Shown here: one piece after another, positions 34,814 through 48,200 of the stretch
How the letters are laid out: every line of letters begins with the position of its first letter
Position numbering within the stretch: position 1 is the first letter of the stretch
Assembly: GCA_002914845.1 (NCBI GenBank)
Contig: JXTC01000080.1
Location: forward strand, 568,474-632,473
Reading direction: 5' to 3'
Source of the DNA: Trema orientale
Taxonomy: Eukaryota; Streptophyta; Magnoliopsida; Rosales; Cannabaceae
Length of the DNA stretch: 64,000 nt
Position numbers and translations under genes: made by a program
The notes under the pieces: generated by a model
Databases searched by the model: none
What the model saw: the letters and a program-made list of their open reading frames with translations, nothing else
What the model was told of the DNA's origin: nothing

Positions 34814-37800
34814 ATGGCGGAGGGTTTCGAGCCATACCATGTCCCACAACAAAGCCGAAGAGATAAGCTCCGAGTCGTCGCAACTCAGTCGACCCACCAC
34901 CCATCTTCGGCTTCGGCTTGCATCGAAGAAGCCGCCGCCGCCGCCGCCGCCGCAAGCTTCCACGGCTGCGCCGCTACCGGATTACTTCCCCTAACGTCGT
35001 CGTACGATCCATCCGATTTGCTGACGTGTGCTCCTCACCCTCATCTCTCTCCGGCCGCCGGCGTCGGGAAGCAAAGCCCGGTTCCGGCCGGTTGTGGTAC
35101 TGCCGTGGTTGCTAAAGAAGAAGGGGTGGTCAACTTAATGGGCTTGGTCAACGGGTCTTCTTCCACTTCCTCCTCTTCCAATTTTCGGAACCCGTTTTTG
35201 GATCCGGCTTCTATTCAAGATATTAACAATAACCCGTTTCTCTTCTCGTCCCAAGCCCTCCAAAACCTCCGCGATTTCGACCACCATGGCTTCAACAATG
35301 GCGTTTTCAAACCCGAACCGCTTTCCCTCTCGCTGTCTTCTCACCGTGACCCGACCCGGATTCAGAATACCGATAACAACAACCACAACAGCAGCAATAC
35401 CAACGTTCCTTTGGAGCTGAACCTCCAGCGATTCGGGTCCGCTATTTACGGAGGTGGGTCCACTACTAATGCTAATAATACTACTACGGTGGCCATTGTT
35501 GGTGGTGGTGGTGATGATGGGGTCGGGTCTCGGAGCGCCGTTCCGCTCGGGCCTTTTACGGGTTACGCTTCGATTCTGAAGGGATCGAGGTTTTTGAAAC
35601 CAGCTCAGCAGTTGCTTGAGGAGTTCTGCGAGGTCGGAGGTAGGGTTGTTTACCCCGAAAAACTGACCGGCGATTCGTCTCTGATGGAGTCTCCGGTGGA
35701 GAGCTTGAGCTCCGGCGCCGGAGGACTTAATGTTGATGAAGTTGAGCTTAGTAGTGGCGTTACTGATGGTTCCGAGAGTAGTCGGAAAAAGAAGTCGAGG
35801 CTTATTTCGATGCTCGATGAGGTATGGTGGTCTTTTTTTTTTTTTTATAATTTTTTATTTGAGTGGCGTGATTATTAAATAGTATTAGCGAAGATCTTCA
35901 TTGAGATTGGGTTACGTTTGGTATGTTCATTTGAACCAATAATTATATATAGCTTAATGGGTTTTTGTGATTATTTTGTTTTGTTTTGATTAATTTGTAA
36001 TTTAGTTCTTCGATGTGACTAATTTCCAGGCTATCTAGATCTTTCTCGGAGGTGGGTATTTTATGAAACCCGGGAATTTGTTAATGTAGCAGCTGAATAT
36101 GTTGATCATGCTAACAGTATATACAAAATTATTATTTAATTACTCGTGGCCATATAGTATATGAGCCAAGACGATTCATTAAATTATTGTCATTAGTCAT
36201 ATTACTAATTGGGTTATTTGTTAACTTCCTCAATTAACTGTGTTCTTTTGTGCATTAGATTCTTGTTTTAAAGGCATGTATATGGTCTAGAGTCTAGATA
36301 TAAAATGGCCTTGGTGAACGCAAAAATCGTCTTTTTCGAAAAGGTGGTAAGAGAGGAATATATGCAGTGAGATAGGCGTTATAAAGTGCCTGACATACCA
36401 TAGAATTAGTTCTATTTAAGTGATTACTATAAGACCAAGTAATATGTGCATACTAAAGTAATGGAGGGAATCGGTTTGAAAAGATTTATACTCCGAAAAA
36501 AGTATGGAGAAGCATAATAGGATTCCAAATTAATATAAATAGAGAAGCCCATTTGAGTAGATGGATATATAGATGAGTAGGTGTCTGGCTCTTTTATGGA
36601 ATCTTTAGTACTCATTTGATCAGTTCAGTGTCTAATAAGCTGCCTAGCTCCCAAAATTAGCTAAGTGTGACATCTGATAATTCCCTCCATGCATGAGCAC
36701 ATGTCTTATCATTAGTACCCTAGATAGACTGCTAGATTTGATGGATCGTATAGTGTTTAGCAATGCTAATTTCAATAGTATGTTTTATAAACATGATAGA
36801 TTCGGCATAGTTTTGGATATAATAAGTTGAAATATATCTATCTATATTGATTTAAAAGATGGTGAGTGCATGAGTAATGTAGACTTTCTCGATTGCTAAG
36901 CTCTAACTCCCCGAACCCAAGAGAGGGGAACAAAACAAGAAAATAATGTGAGGTAACTATCATGATATTCAGAGAGTTGATTTCTCTTTTACTTTTTATT
37001 TTTTTTTTGTTGTAATATTGTAAACCATGGCCTTTATTATTGGTAGTTCTATATAACTTTCTATATGCTATGGATGACTTGGAATATTAGAAGAGCACAA
37101 GAAAAAAACACTCCTAGTCTGTTTTGCCAATTGCCAGTTTCTTTACCACTTAATTTATATGTCTTATTTGCCATGGAGTTTTACGGATAATCGGCATAAA
37201 CCTATATGATTATGCGTGACATGGTATATTGGTATTTAAGTACTTTGGTGGACACTGATCATAAACCAAGATCCAGCAAAATTATATGCTGCATGCTATA
37301 TATATAGTATCTGATAGATCAGGCTGTTGAATTAATTTTATTCCCATACATTTGATAATATAACTGATCGGAAGAAATCTTTGGAGTGTTTTTATTTGAC
37401 TAATGTTACTCTAATCTTTGGACTAATTGAATAATGCGTACTATTTGCTTCTGACTAAGAGTAACAGAACTTGAAGTCAGAATATGTTGTTGCCCTTGTT
37501 TTTCTCCCTCCTTTCTAGTATTTGTATATGTTGAAAACCACATTATCCATTAATTTCTGTGCATTTTTCATTTTCTTCATCACTTAATTTAGCAATTAGC
37601 GCTAGAGATTAGATGGCGCTGAGTCGGTAGTCATTTAAAATTGTGCCAATAAATACACATCTAAGGATCTTCCGGTTAAAATCTGTTCTACTCTCTAATA
37701 TTTGAACAATTTTTTGAACTATAGAATTTATACTCATTCCAGAATTGGCAATCGATAGCCGGGGGTACTTCAATTGCTATTCATTGCTTTCTTTAGAATT

Positions 37801-39389
37801 GGGTTTGAAGCCTCTTAGTCACATGTTCTGATTCTAAATGCAATTAGGACTTCGTTGAAGAATGACATCTCCAGTAAATTACCACTACTTGGCCACATCT
37901 AATTGCTAATGAGGACTTCTTTGGAAACGTTAATTCTTCATATTGTTTTCTGTTTTTAAAGTTAAATGAAGATCATATTGTTTCTGTCATTCATTTCACT
38001 TTTAAAAACAAAGAATGTTGTCAGTCATGAAGTCCTTAATATATCTTTCTTAAATTTGTACTTGAAAAGGAAGTAGGGAGACCTTATAACGATGCAGGTT
38101 CAACTTAGATATGGTGAAATGAGAAACACTTTTGGGTGATCTTGCTGATTCAAAGTTCTCCTATTTACTATAGGTATACAGGAGGTACAAGCAGTACTAT
38201 CAACAGATGCAGGCTGTGGTAACATCCTTCGAGTATGTCGCCGGACTAGGCAATGCTGCGCCTTACGCTAACTTGGCAGTAAAAACCATGACCAAGCATT
38301 TTAGGTGCTTAAAGAATGCAATCATGGATCAACTTCAGTTCTCCAACAAAGACAACTCCCATACGAATCATGGCAAAGAAGAAGTTCCAATCTTTCGAAA
38401 CAGCAATAGAGGCGTTTATAGCCAAAGACCAATTCATGGCTCGGGCTTCCTTGAGCACCAACCAGTTTGGCGACCACAAAGAGGCCTTCCCGAGCGCGCT
38501 GTGACTGTTCTTCGCGCCTGGTTGTTTGAACATTTCCTTCACCCGTAAGTAACTTAAACTTGTCTACCTAATTTACTCATGGTCAAACGGAATTGTGATT
38601 CAAAATAATCTATGTTTTACGTCGAGTATTTTAAGATAGGCGTTACCATCATTACTTCTTTTTGTTGTTTTATGTTTACAGTTATCCCACTGATACGGAC
38701 AAGTTAATGTTGGCTAAACAAACTGGTCTATCCCGGAGCCAGGTCTGCATTTTTAAATAGACTGATCTCAAATTTTATTTCTTTAATTGGGTTTTCGGGG
38801 CCGGTTTCAGTTAAAAATTTATTGTAATCCACAGGTTTCGAATTGGTTCATCAATGCTCGAGTAAGGCTCTGGAAGCCGATGGTGGAGGAAATACATATG
38901 CTGGAAACACGCCAAGCTCAAAAAGCTTCACAGAGAGAGGATCGAAACTCTAGCAGGCCAAGTGCACATGAACATATACCTTCAGCAAACTCTCTTGCGG
39001 GCGAAAACCCGTCCACCTCGATCCATAGGGTTCATGACAACACGTCAAAGCGTACCAGAAATGATGTCCCGCACAACATGCCTGTGGCCGGGGGCAGTGA
39101 AGAGATGAGCTTGACTTATGACAACTTGCCTAGTCATCTTCAAGTTGGTGCCGCTGCCATGAGCATGGCTGGGGTTGGGAGTAATGGCGTTTCTCTAACC
39201 CTTGGACTTCATCAAAACAATGGCGGCATTGGTTTATCAGAGCCCTTTCCTATAAACGCAGCTCAAAGATTCGGTCTTGGCCTCGAGGGGAATGGTGAGG
39301 GATACGTGATGGGTGCATTTGAAGCGCAAAATCGGCATTTTGGAAGGGATGTGATTGGAGGTCAACTTCTCCATGATTTTGTGGGTTGA
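34814..39389 (+). CDS. BLH9: BEL1-like homeodomain protein 9 (PENNYWISE/BELLRINGER) orthologue
   Basis: TALE homeodomain transcription factor of 664 aa. BLH9 proteins dimerise with KNOX proteins such as STM and BP in the nucleus and control meristem maintenance, internode patterning and floral transition. Exons: 34814-35821, 38174-38544, 38682-38742 and 38835-39389, all GT-AG; the 61-bp third exon is typical of the family. Domains: N-terminal [14 protein letters not shown] signature (6-20), Ala tract (40-47), [12 protein letters not shown] (165-176), SKY box [20 protein letters not shown] (246-265), BELL helix region (about 325-395), TALE homeodomain (about 434-496) with the extra-loop PYP at 460-462 and recognition helix [12 protein letters not shown], and ZIBEL-type VSLTLGLH (599-606). 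The N-terminal signature and the GRDVIGG...LHDFVG C-terminus are what identify BLH9 rather than other BLH proteins. Intron 1 is 2.35 kb. An in-frame GTA directly at the exon 1 donor explains why the open frame runs on into the intron. Confidence 0.95.
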
Positions 39390-39921
39390 AGAATGTACCA
39401 ATATATTTTTGGAGCTGATTCTGGTGACGACTCAATTGATCAAATATTGCATTCTAACAAAGTTGCAAAGTAGACTATGCATGGTCATTTGTTGATTCTT
39501 GACTTCCAGAAGTACTCCAAAGTTGAAAACGAGAGTGGTTGAAAATGATTTCCTTGCTATATGGTATAAGAAAATGAAAAGGTAAGTCCATCTTTCCTCC
39601 CAATGTATATGATCTCTCATTAGAAATATGCCAACATATATATAAAGGATTGGTCTTATATTCTTGTGTAAAGTTATGAGGAAAATTGATACCGTGTCAA
39701 ACCAAATCAAAAGAGTTGACATGGCTTTTTTAAGATATATGCTTCCATTAATGTGAATGAATGCCCTAATTTTATGGGGGATGTGCCTTTACTTGAGTTC
39801 TGTTTAGAGCTACTTACCATTTTTTGTCACTTCTGGTGATCACTTTCGGTAGTGGTTTGGATCCTGAACGTCATTACCCTCTTGGTGCCTTTTTGAACAA
39901 GCTTATGTACGTTAAATCTGC

Positions 39922-39952
<31 letters not shown>

Positions 39953-40375
39953 TTTTTTTTTTTTGGTTTTTTTAAGTTGTCCTTCTCCAAAAAGGGTTCA
40001 ATTATACATGCAATTCATATAGTGTGTAAAAGATATGCATTTCTCGTGGCGTTATATGGTAAGAATAAGAAAGTAGTCATAAATTTGTTAATTGGTTTTT
40101 ATACAATACCGTTGAGGTCAAGACTTCAAATCTCCAATTCTCCATTTCTAATCTCTTTATACTTTTCTTTAGTTAATTTATTTTTTCAAGAGGTTATACT
40201 TACTAGTGTTTTGAAAGCAATTTCGTGGAATCGACCCCTTTAAATTATCCAAAAAAAGGAAAAAAAAAGAAGTCAGTTAATGGAAACCGAGAAATAAGTT
40301 TAAGTACGTACTGAGATTAATTTGAATTTCTGTTGAAAGACAAGCTCCTAAAACTTATGTGCAAAGCATAGTAGC
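39390..40375. other. BLH9 3' flank
   Basis: Contains the BLH9 3' UTR (end not determined) and a (TTC)n plus poly-T tract at about 39926-39964. The tract makes a spurious Phe-rich open frame. Confidence 0.5.
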
Positions 40376-40389
40376 ATACTAGTAATTTA

Positions 40390-40490
40390 CGAGCTCAGTT
40401 GGTGTAGGATTTTTGGGAGAGAGAGGCCGGTTTGAATCCTAATTAAGTTAGTTTATATATAAATCTAATAGTTAAATTTTTTTTAAAAAA
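40390..40490 (+). mobile_element. Very short SINE with 14-bp target-site duplication
   Basis: The body starts CGAGCTCAGTTGGTGTAGG, a tRNA-like A-box region, and has GGCCGGTTTGAATCCT, a good B box, about 27 bp further on. It ends in a T-rich then A-rich tail. It is flanked by exact copies of ATACTAGTAATTTA at 40376-40389 and 40491-40504. About 101 bp, so a tRNA-derived head with almost no body. Confidence 0.82.
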
Positions 40491-40870
40491 ATACTAGTAA
40501 TTTATGAAGGATATAACAAATAAACAATAGATATAATAGGGTTTGGCTTTATAACTAGATTTGTATTTGTTCTGAAAAACATAAAATCGTTGTCTAAGAA
40601 TAACTAGACCTCTCAAGTCAGTGAAAGTTTTTTCGTAAATTTATATGACGTGGTTTTTTAATTATGTGACATTTAATAATTAAGGAAAAAAAAAAGAAAT
40701 ACATTAATTATAATTTTTTCTATAATACTGGAAATTTTTTCTCAAGTTACAAATTGAGAACAGAATTGTCAATATGTTTATAAAGTTATTTTAGACACAT
40801 TAAAAGATAAAATGTTTAGAGTATAGTATATTAGCAATTTAGGTAGAGTACGTGATATATATATATATAT

Positions 40871-41511
40871 GAGTTAACGACATTAATAGCACCTGATTTC
40901 TACAGTATGTACCAGTATGTACCACTTTGCCTTAAATTTTCAAATTGTGTAATTATTGTAACAATGATCTTTTTGTTATAAACTCTTAGATATTTAATAA
41001 AAATAAGTCACTACAAATCACACAATTTAATAATTATTGTCAAGAATGAGATTTTGAATTTTTAACTTAAATAGTAGACTACTGAAACTTATGTAATTAT
41101 TGCAGCATTAATGACCATTTTTAGATATTTAATAGAAATAAGTCATTACAAATCACATAATTTGGTAACTATTGTCAAGATTTTACATAGTAGACTATCG
41201 AAACTTATGCAATTATTGCAGTATTAATGATCTTTTTTTTCACAAACTATTAAATTTTTAACGTAAATGAGTCATGTGCAAAATATATAGTTTGGTGAAT
41301 ATGACTGTGAACGATATTCTGACTTATAGAAGTAAATATATAACGCTTAATTATAAGCGTTATTCATGACTATCTTTTGTTTAAAAATAAAAAAATTTAT
41401 GACAAATGAGTCATTACGATAACAATTGCATAATTCATAGATTATTATTATATAAATTAAGATTTTGAGCTAAAGTGCTACAATAATTATAATTTAAGAG
41501 TCGTTAACCCT
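40871..41511. mobile_element. TIR element with internal tandem repeats
   Basis: The left end GAGTTAACGACATTAAT and the reverse complement of the right end AGGGTTAACGACTCTTA match. The interior repeats, at intervals of about 165-175 bp, the blocks AATTATTG.A.CA.TAATGA, AAATAAGTCA.TACAAATCACA and ACTATTGTCAAGA. A palindromic AACGCTTAATTATAAGCGTT lies near 41343-41362. Non-coding. Confidence 0.65.
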
Positions 41512-42552
41512 ATATATATATAGTCATAAATAGCCATGTATTAAAAAATAAAAGAGACTAAAAGAGGATTATTCTTCAATTATAGGCGCCCAAATTCCAA
41601 AGGCCAAGTTCATATAATTTCTCTTTTTCAGAGTCTAAACCAGCATTTGTCTCTAACAGTATTTGTGACCTTCTTTTTCATTTTCTATTTTTAAGTATTG
41701 TGGGCTCCCCTGTGGCCCTAACGTGTTCAGGACATAGAGAAAACACATTGGTTGGTAGAAATTTTTTGCACGGTGGTACTTTATTTTATCGGTGGAGAAA
41801 GCTTTAACAATGATTGTATTTCTACCACTTTGGATAATATATTAGTAACCATATCAAAGTTGCATTTTCTATTGATCAAATAAAGTGGATTCTCCATACA
41901 AAAGGACGACTATAAAAGTTGGCGGGTCCTTTGAGGTTTTAAGCTTTAAGATCGGTGAGAAAAGTGTTTTCTGTTCATGCATCACTACACGGACAACCTA
42001 GTGCTTCGATTTTCATCCTTAGAAAAAAAAATTACTTAAATATCTTTTCTTTTAATGCCAAAACGATAACTAAGAGAACGAAATTACTGTTTTCAATATG
42101 CTTTGTGATAACGATAAGGATACGTTGCATAAGTAATTATTGAATCTATTAGCAAAAGAGAATAATATGGCTACCAATGACTTGACATTACTAATTTGGA
42201 CCATACAGTTTTTGTTTTTGAATCGAGGAACTAGCTAGTGTTTCGCTATAATAACTTAAACATGTGTCATGTATGACATTAAACAAAAATTGTCATGTGT
42301 GTTAATATTATCACCAAAAAGTTTCTTACAGCTAATCACAAACACAATTTATGACTAAAACTGAAAATTTTCGATACTAAGAATAATATGCAAAAAAAAA
42401 AAAAAAAAATCTCATGATTATGTACTGTAAGTAAAAGTTTGTAATTAAAAGTTTTAATTTCGAAAAACAGAACTTTATTTAATGTACTTTTAGTTATCGT
42501 AAATTTTATTTGCATGCATACATAGTTGAAACTAATAGTGTATATATATAGG
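41512..42552. other. AT-rich intergenic DNA
   Basis: Poly-A run near 42392-42408. No gene or defined repeat was recognised. Confidence 0.45.
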
Positions 42553-43085
42553 CACCAATTCAATAGGTATATTTATTTGAGAAATTTAGGTGGATGACCA
42601 AAATTTTAAATTTGATTAAGTAGATGTCCATTTTTAAAATTTTATAGCCAAATGTCCAGGTAGATATATTTTTACACTTGGTAGATACACATATCTACCA
42701 ATCTTAGTTACTGTTCTGAAATGCACTGGGTATATAATTTTTTATACTTAGTATATAAAATTTTACACTTGGTATATATGCATATATACCGGACATTTTG
42801 CTATAACTTTTGACAAAGGGATATTTACTGAAATTAGACCAAAAATTTGGTCATATTTCTATAAGCCCCTATTTATTTTACCCACACATAAGTATCATTT
42901 TCGCCAATGAAAATTTATTATGCATATTTTTTTATTGTAAAAAATAGGAGAGAAATAACATTAATGATGCACGTCTTTTCATACACCTCATTATAGTCGT
43001 TGGATCACTATTAAATGATGATCCAACGGCTAAAAAAAATATACCTACACATAGGTTAAAAAAAAAAATACCTACTGGATTGGTA
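42553..43085. mobile_element. Family-B MITE (copy 3), split by another insertion
   Basis: The left end CAATTCAATAGGTATATTT and right end AATACCTACTGGATTGG are the family-B arms. The middle is interrupted by the element at 42579-42869. The right half matches 29531-29640 through ATAACATTAATGAT.CACG and CGTTGGATC. Confidence 0.6.
42579..42869. mobile_element. Nested TIR element, 291 bp, with 9-bp target duplication
   Basis: TATTTATTT stands exactly on both sides (42570-42578 and 42870-42878). The left end (GAGAAATTTAGGTGGATGACC, with TAGATGTCC following) and the reverse complement of the right end (GGGGCTTATAGAAATATGACC, with AAATATCCC following) are related inverted repeats. A 9-bp duplication suits a Mutator-like element. 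The core carries repeated TACACTTGGTATAT/TAGATA motifs; a related decayed sequence is at about 43404-43600. Confidence 0.68.
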
Positions 43086-45060
43086 ATATATATATATATC
43101 TAAACATCATTTTATGTAGTTAATTTTTTTGTAGTGTATCCAATATTTGGTGAATAAATTTATCATGAAATAATACAAATTGTGATGATAAGGTACTTGA
43201 AATTTTTGGAAGTATGTTTATGTTCAAGTTCTCTCAATCCTATAAGTTGTAGGTTCGTGTCCTAAGACTTGAGTGATTTCAGCGGACTGCCATGTTGATT
43301 AGCAAAAAAGATGGTCACTTGGTTCCAACAATACCATCTCAGAAAGTTGTAGGTTCGTGTCTTAAGTTTAGTCAAGGGTCTTATAACAAAAAAACTAAAT
43401 ATTGGACCCATTTTAAGTAAATATCTATTTTTCAAATGTTGTTGCAAAATAACTGTATATAGTATATATTAAGAGTAAAATATAATATACTTAGTATAAA
43501 AATTAATATACTCAATGCATAAACTAAAACTGGTATATAAATAGATATACCAAGTGTAAAAGTAAATATATTTAGCTATTTAGTTATATTTATTAAATAA
43601 AGTGTAAAAGAGAGACTCCCTCTCTAATTTCCCTTTAATCTTAGTCTTTTCCCAGAAGAAATGGAGGAAATTTGATTTTATATGATAAATTTTTAAAAAC
43701 AAATTGAAAAATTATGAATTTTGAAATTGTTTGAAAATTTTCAGATTTAATTAGAAAAATACTATTTTTAAAAGTATTTAGAAAAATATAACCTTTTATT
43801 AATTGATGAGATTACACTTTTTATTAATTAGATTAATTAATCCAAGTTTTAGCACCGTACTTTTGTAATTCTTTTCAAATTTTCCGGTAAAACTCTAAGA
43901 AACCCTTAAACCTTCAAATTTTCCCATAGCCTTTGTCCACCACCGTACTACTAGGCCCTACAGCCCATCCTTTGTGACCTCATAGAGCCTATTGGGCTGC
44001 AATGTCTACTTTATCTAGGGCATTCTAGCCAAATGGCCGAAGTTTAATACTAAGAAAATGAAATAGATAGGACTAATTTGGGCCAAAATGACTTTTTTTG
44101 TATATTTTTCTAAGAATGACATTTGTACGAGTATACTAGGAACTTTTTATTGTACACTCCTAAAATGTCAAATTTAAAAAAATGCAAGAAAAGGTTAGTT
44201 TGGCCCAAATTAGTCTACCCATGTCCTCTTCTGTTTAACACTCCTTTATCTATCTGGGATTTTGAGTCCAACATCACCCTCGAGACTCGACAGTACAATA
44301 GCACAGCCCAACCAACACACACAAACAACACCATCAAGTATCAACGTGGAAAACGAGTGGAATAGAACATCAAAGTGTCATTAATGGCCCTGCAATTGCC
44401 ACGCAACAGCTGACGAATTTGTGTTTGGCTTGTGTAAAATGAGATTGAAATTGAACCTAACAAAACACAAGCTACGTGTGATTCTTGACTTCTTGTTTAT
44501 TTCTTTAGTTTATCGAAACGGCTATATCTGAAAAACGAGTGTAAATTATACACCTAATTTTCCTCAAATACTTCGAGACTAATTTGAGTATAGAAAATGC
44601 CATTGTTTATGTGACCAAACAAACACGAAGAATCGAAGATTAACATGACCAATTCCTCTATTTTTCTTCCTCTCTTTGTTTTGCATTCAAATTGTCAATT
44701 TTCAAAGTAATTAACGAGAATTAAGTTCTCATAAATATTACAAGTAATTACAATGAAAAAGAGAGAGAAAGAAAAAGGAAAAAAACAACACCATCAGTTT
44801 GAACTTTGAACTTTGAAGTAAAATTTAATGGGATTTTTTAATTGCGTTCCAATTGGGCTGGAAAGTTTCCACGTGTGAGGGCTTTGTTTTTTTTTGGGTT
44901 TTTGTTTTTGTTTAATCCATCTAAAAAGTCTGACTCAAAACCATGCTGATTTCTATTTAAATAAATAAATAAATAAATTAAATAATTAAATGTATTTTTA
45001 ATATTTCGTTTGTAATTTCCACGCCACAAAGCACACGGTAATGAGGGGGTAGTCCTCCAC
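43086..45060. other. Intergenic DNA upstream of the carrier gene
   Basis: Holds a short duplicated motif (GTTGTAGGTTCGTGTC at about 43247 and 43347), a decayed relative of the 42579 element (about 43404-43600) and a family-A repeat (44056-44226, listed separately). No gene recognised. Confidence 0.4.
44056..44226. repeat. Family-A short inverted-repeat element (copy 3)
   Basis: The left end GACTAATTTGGGCCAAAATGAC and the right end TTTGGCCCAAATTAGTCTA are inverted repeats around an AT-rich core. This is the best preserved of three copies in the window (others at 2125-2372 and about 18455-19070). Confidence 0.68.
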
Positions 45061-45068
45061 TAGGGTTT
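45061..45068 (-). promoter_or_regulatory. Telo-box-like motif upstream of the carrier gene
   Basis: TAGGGTTT on + (AAACCCTA on -), about 195 bp before the carrier start codon. Telo-boxes are frequent near transcription starts of plant genes active in growing cells. One 8-bp match; low certainty. Confidence 0.3.
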
Positions 45069-45263
45069 TGGTTGGAGGGGTTTCTCTGTATTTTTCTTGG
45101 TCTTTTCCGTTAACCCATTTCGACATTTTCTAAACCCTTTAAACGTCATTTATACAAAAGGGTTTTTGGGGTTTCTTCTTCTTGTAATCGAATCGTTGGA
45201 ACCCATGCGAGAATAAGCTCTGTGACTCAAATTTTTCTTATTTTTTGTGGTTTTGGAATTAGT

Positions 45264-48200
45264 ATGGAAGCTCGAGTTGGGGTTGTCGTTGAAGGAGGGC
45301 AGCGAGCTCTGAATTCTGCTCACGGAGGCGTCGTCGATGGCGGCGCCAGGAAACTGTTGCAGCCGCAGCCCCAGCCGCAGCCTCAGCCGCAGCCCAGCCA
45401 GGTCAAGCAGTCTTTGAATCAGCAACCCCATATGGGTTCCGTGCATTTTCTCGCCGGAGGTATTGCTGGTGCTTTTAGCAAGACCTGTACGGCGCCTCTT
45501 GCTCGCCTCACCATCCTTTTTCAGGTCTTTTTTTTTTTAATGGTTTTGAATTTTGTGTCTTTTTATGATGTGGGTTTTTTTTAGTTAGGTTCTTTTGATG
45601 AGATTATTAGTTTTGGGGAAGCGGGTTTTACTGATCTTGGCTTGTATGTGTTTGAAATATTGCAAGAATGCAGACGTTTAGGGGAGTGGAGTCTAAACTT
45701 ATGTTTACTTGAACCGCATTTGTATACAAAAGACCGTGCTTTTCATGGCCTTTGTCTGAGATGTTATCAAATTGGTAAAGGGTACATACAAGAATATGAG
45801 ACCCAGAAAGGACCATTGGTCGTCTAAGAATATGAGGCATTGGAGACGTGAGTCCCATGTGGTTGTTGTGATTAGTACATCGCTCTAGACTTGTCCTTTT
45901 ATTTATATATTGAACCGTTGTTTTAGACAGAGTACTTACTTTTAATTTAACGTTGCCTTTTAACGAGTTGCAAATGGACGAGGTACGAGTGTATGTTCTT
46001 TTAGAACTGTGTGTTATGTCTTTCTTCCTCAGAAATGATTGTGAGCTGGAGAGACATCAAATTATATTTTCAAGGGGTATGTTATCTCGATAATATTAGT
46101 CCTGTTTCAAAGACACTATTGTTTAACTATGACGGTGATCATGATGTTTCTAATGCTACTAGCTGTTAAGATGCCACAAGTACTATCATTTGGTTTTCTT
46201 TCATTGGTTGGAAATTATTCATTGATTTTTGGTTTGAAAATTATCTCGTTTCATATAATCTAGGTGCAAGGGATGCACTCTGATGTTGCGACATTGAGTA
46301 AACCATGCATATGGAATGAGGCTTCTCGTATTGTCAACGAAGAAGGATTTAGAGCATTTTGGAAAGGCAATCTGGTTACAATTGCTCATCGTCTTCCTTA
46401 CTCTTCTGTCAACTTCTATGCTTACGAACGCTATAAGAATGTGAGAGCAGATATCTTTTCTATACAATTGTGTAGTTAAAATGACTGTTTGGCATAGCTT
46501 CCAAAGATCTTTTAGGACCCAAAAATTATTTTTAGGAGTTTCTGAATGAATTATTAGAAGATCTTCTTCTATTTAAAAGATCTTTTTAAAGAAGCATGGA
46601 CCCACCATCTTTTTTAGGAAGATCTTCTAAAACTTTTATTTCATGAAGTAAAAGCTATGCCAAACGGGCTTAAAGTAAACTGATAGCTTACACTTGCAGC
46701 TAATCTAATCATCTCTTTATTTTGGTTTGTAGTTTTTGCATTCGGTTATTGGGGAAAATAAGGGTAATGCAAGTACAGATCTTTTTGTGCACTTTTTTGG
46801 CGGTGGAATGGCAGGAATTACAGCTGCCTCAGCAACTTATCCATTGGATCTCGTGAGGACACGACTTGCAGCACAGGTAACTTGGGAAAAATACAGTATA
46901 TTACTCCGGGAATTTTTTATATTTCATTATTTTTCCAGTTTGATGATTTTTTCTAGTCGTCGGTGTGGTCTGTTAGTTCCTATTTCTTTTGTGTTTTCAG
47001 TATGATTTTATCAGTGTTTGAACTTCTCAGAGAAATGTGATATACTATCGGGGCATCTGGCATGCATTTCACACCATTTGCAGAGAAGAAGGTTTTTGGG
47101 GCTTATATAAGGGGCTTGGACCAACACTGCTGGTAAATTTCTACCACGCTTTGATTCATTTATTATGGCTGATTTAATTTGTGTTAATTTGCAGTGGAAT
47201 CCTTTTTTCATTGATGCAGGGTGTAGGACCTAGTATAGCAATAAGCTTTTCTGTTTATGAGACACTGAGGACTTATTGGCAATCTCATAGGTGAGGACCA
47301 CATTTTTTGGGGTAACTTGTTGAGGTATAATTTTCCAGCAAAAATAACTAAATAAAATGAAAGAACTTAAAGAGATAAGTTTTCTATGTTTTTGCGACTC
47401 TTGTGGTGCATTTGTTTGAATACTCTATCTTATCTTTTTGACTTCAGGCCTAATGATTCAACTGTCATGGTCAGTCTTGCTTGTGGCAGTCTATCAGGCA
47501 TTGCATCATCAACAGGTAAGTTATCTTTTACCTAGTTAGCCCCTGATCTCAGAAACATAAGTCACCTGAATTTACTTCCTAATTAATGGCTTAAACAACT
47601 TAAACTGGCTTAGGAAACTGGTTTGTTCTTGTTTTGTTAAGATCAAGTAGTTGAGCTCCAAGATGACAATATGAAGCTTTCTCCCCAACCTAACCCCTTC
47701 CTTCAAAAAAGCTAAGGAACTATTCCTCTCTTTACACTTAGATTTATGTCTAGAGTTTTTTTAATGTCTGGTAAAAAATTAAGAATCTAACTGAAAATCT
47801 TGTTGAAATAAATAAGGGCGCGTTTGGTACAAGATTCGAATCCTATTCTTCAAATCTAAAACAACATTTATATAGAAAGTTGTAAGGATAAATGTTTTAT
47901 CCTTTCAACTTTCTACATGAAAGCTGTTTCTGAATTTGAAGAATAGAATTCGAATCCTATACCAAATGCGCCCTAAGTAACCCACTTTTTCCATGATTTG
48001 GTAGAGATTTATTTTATAACCTGTGGATATACTTCTCTTGCTCCTGTAATTGAACAAACTGCTTGTGTGAGCTGGAGGCTACTGTGCCTTTCAATAGCCA
48101 GGGAATAGAATAATTTACTGCCAAAAAAGTGGATTGAGATCATGAAACAAGATACATGTAAATGTGGCACCTCTGTCCTTTTCATCAGTTCATCGGCTTT

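Noticed and set aside
39824..40243. 139-codon open frame on + with a long Phe run
   Set aside because: The frame exists because a (TTC)n/poly-T tract has no stops; the flanking residues resemble no protein.
40390..40440. tRNA gene
   Set aside because: A and B boxes are present but no complete cloverleaf or acceptor stem is readable; the 14-bp target duplication shows it is a SINE.
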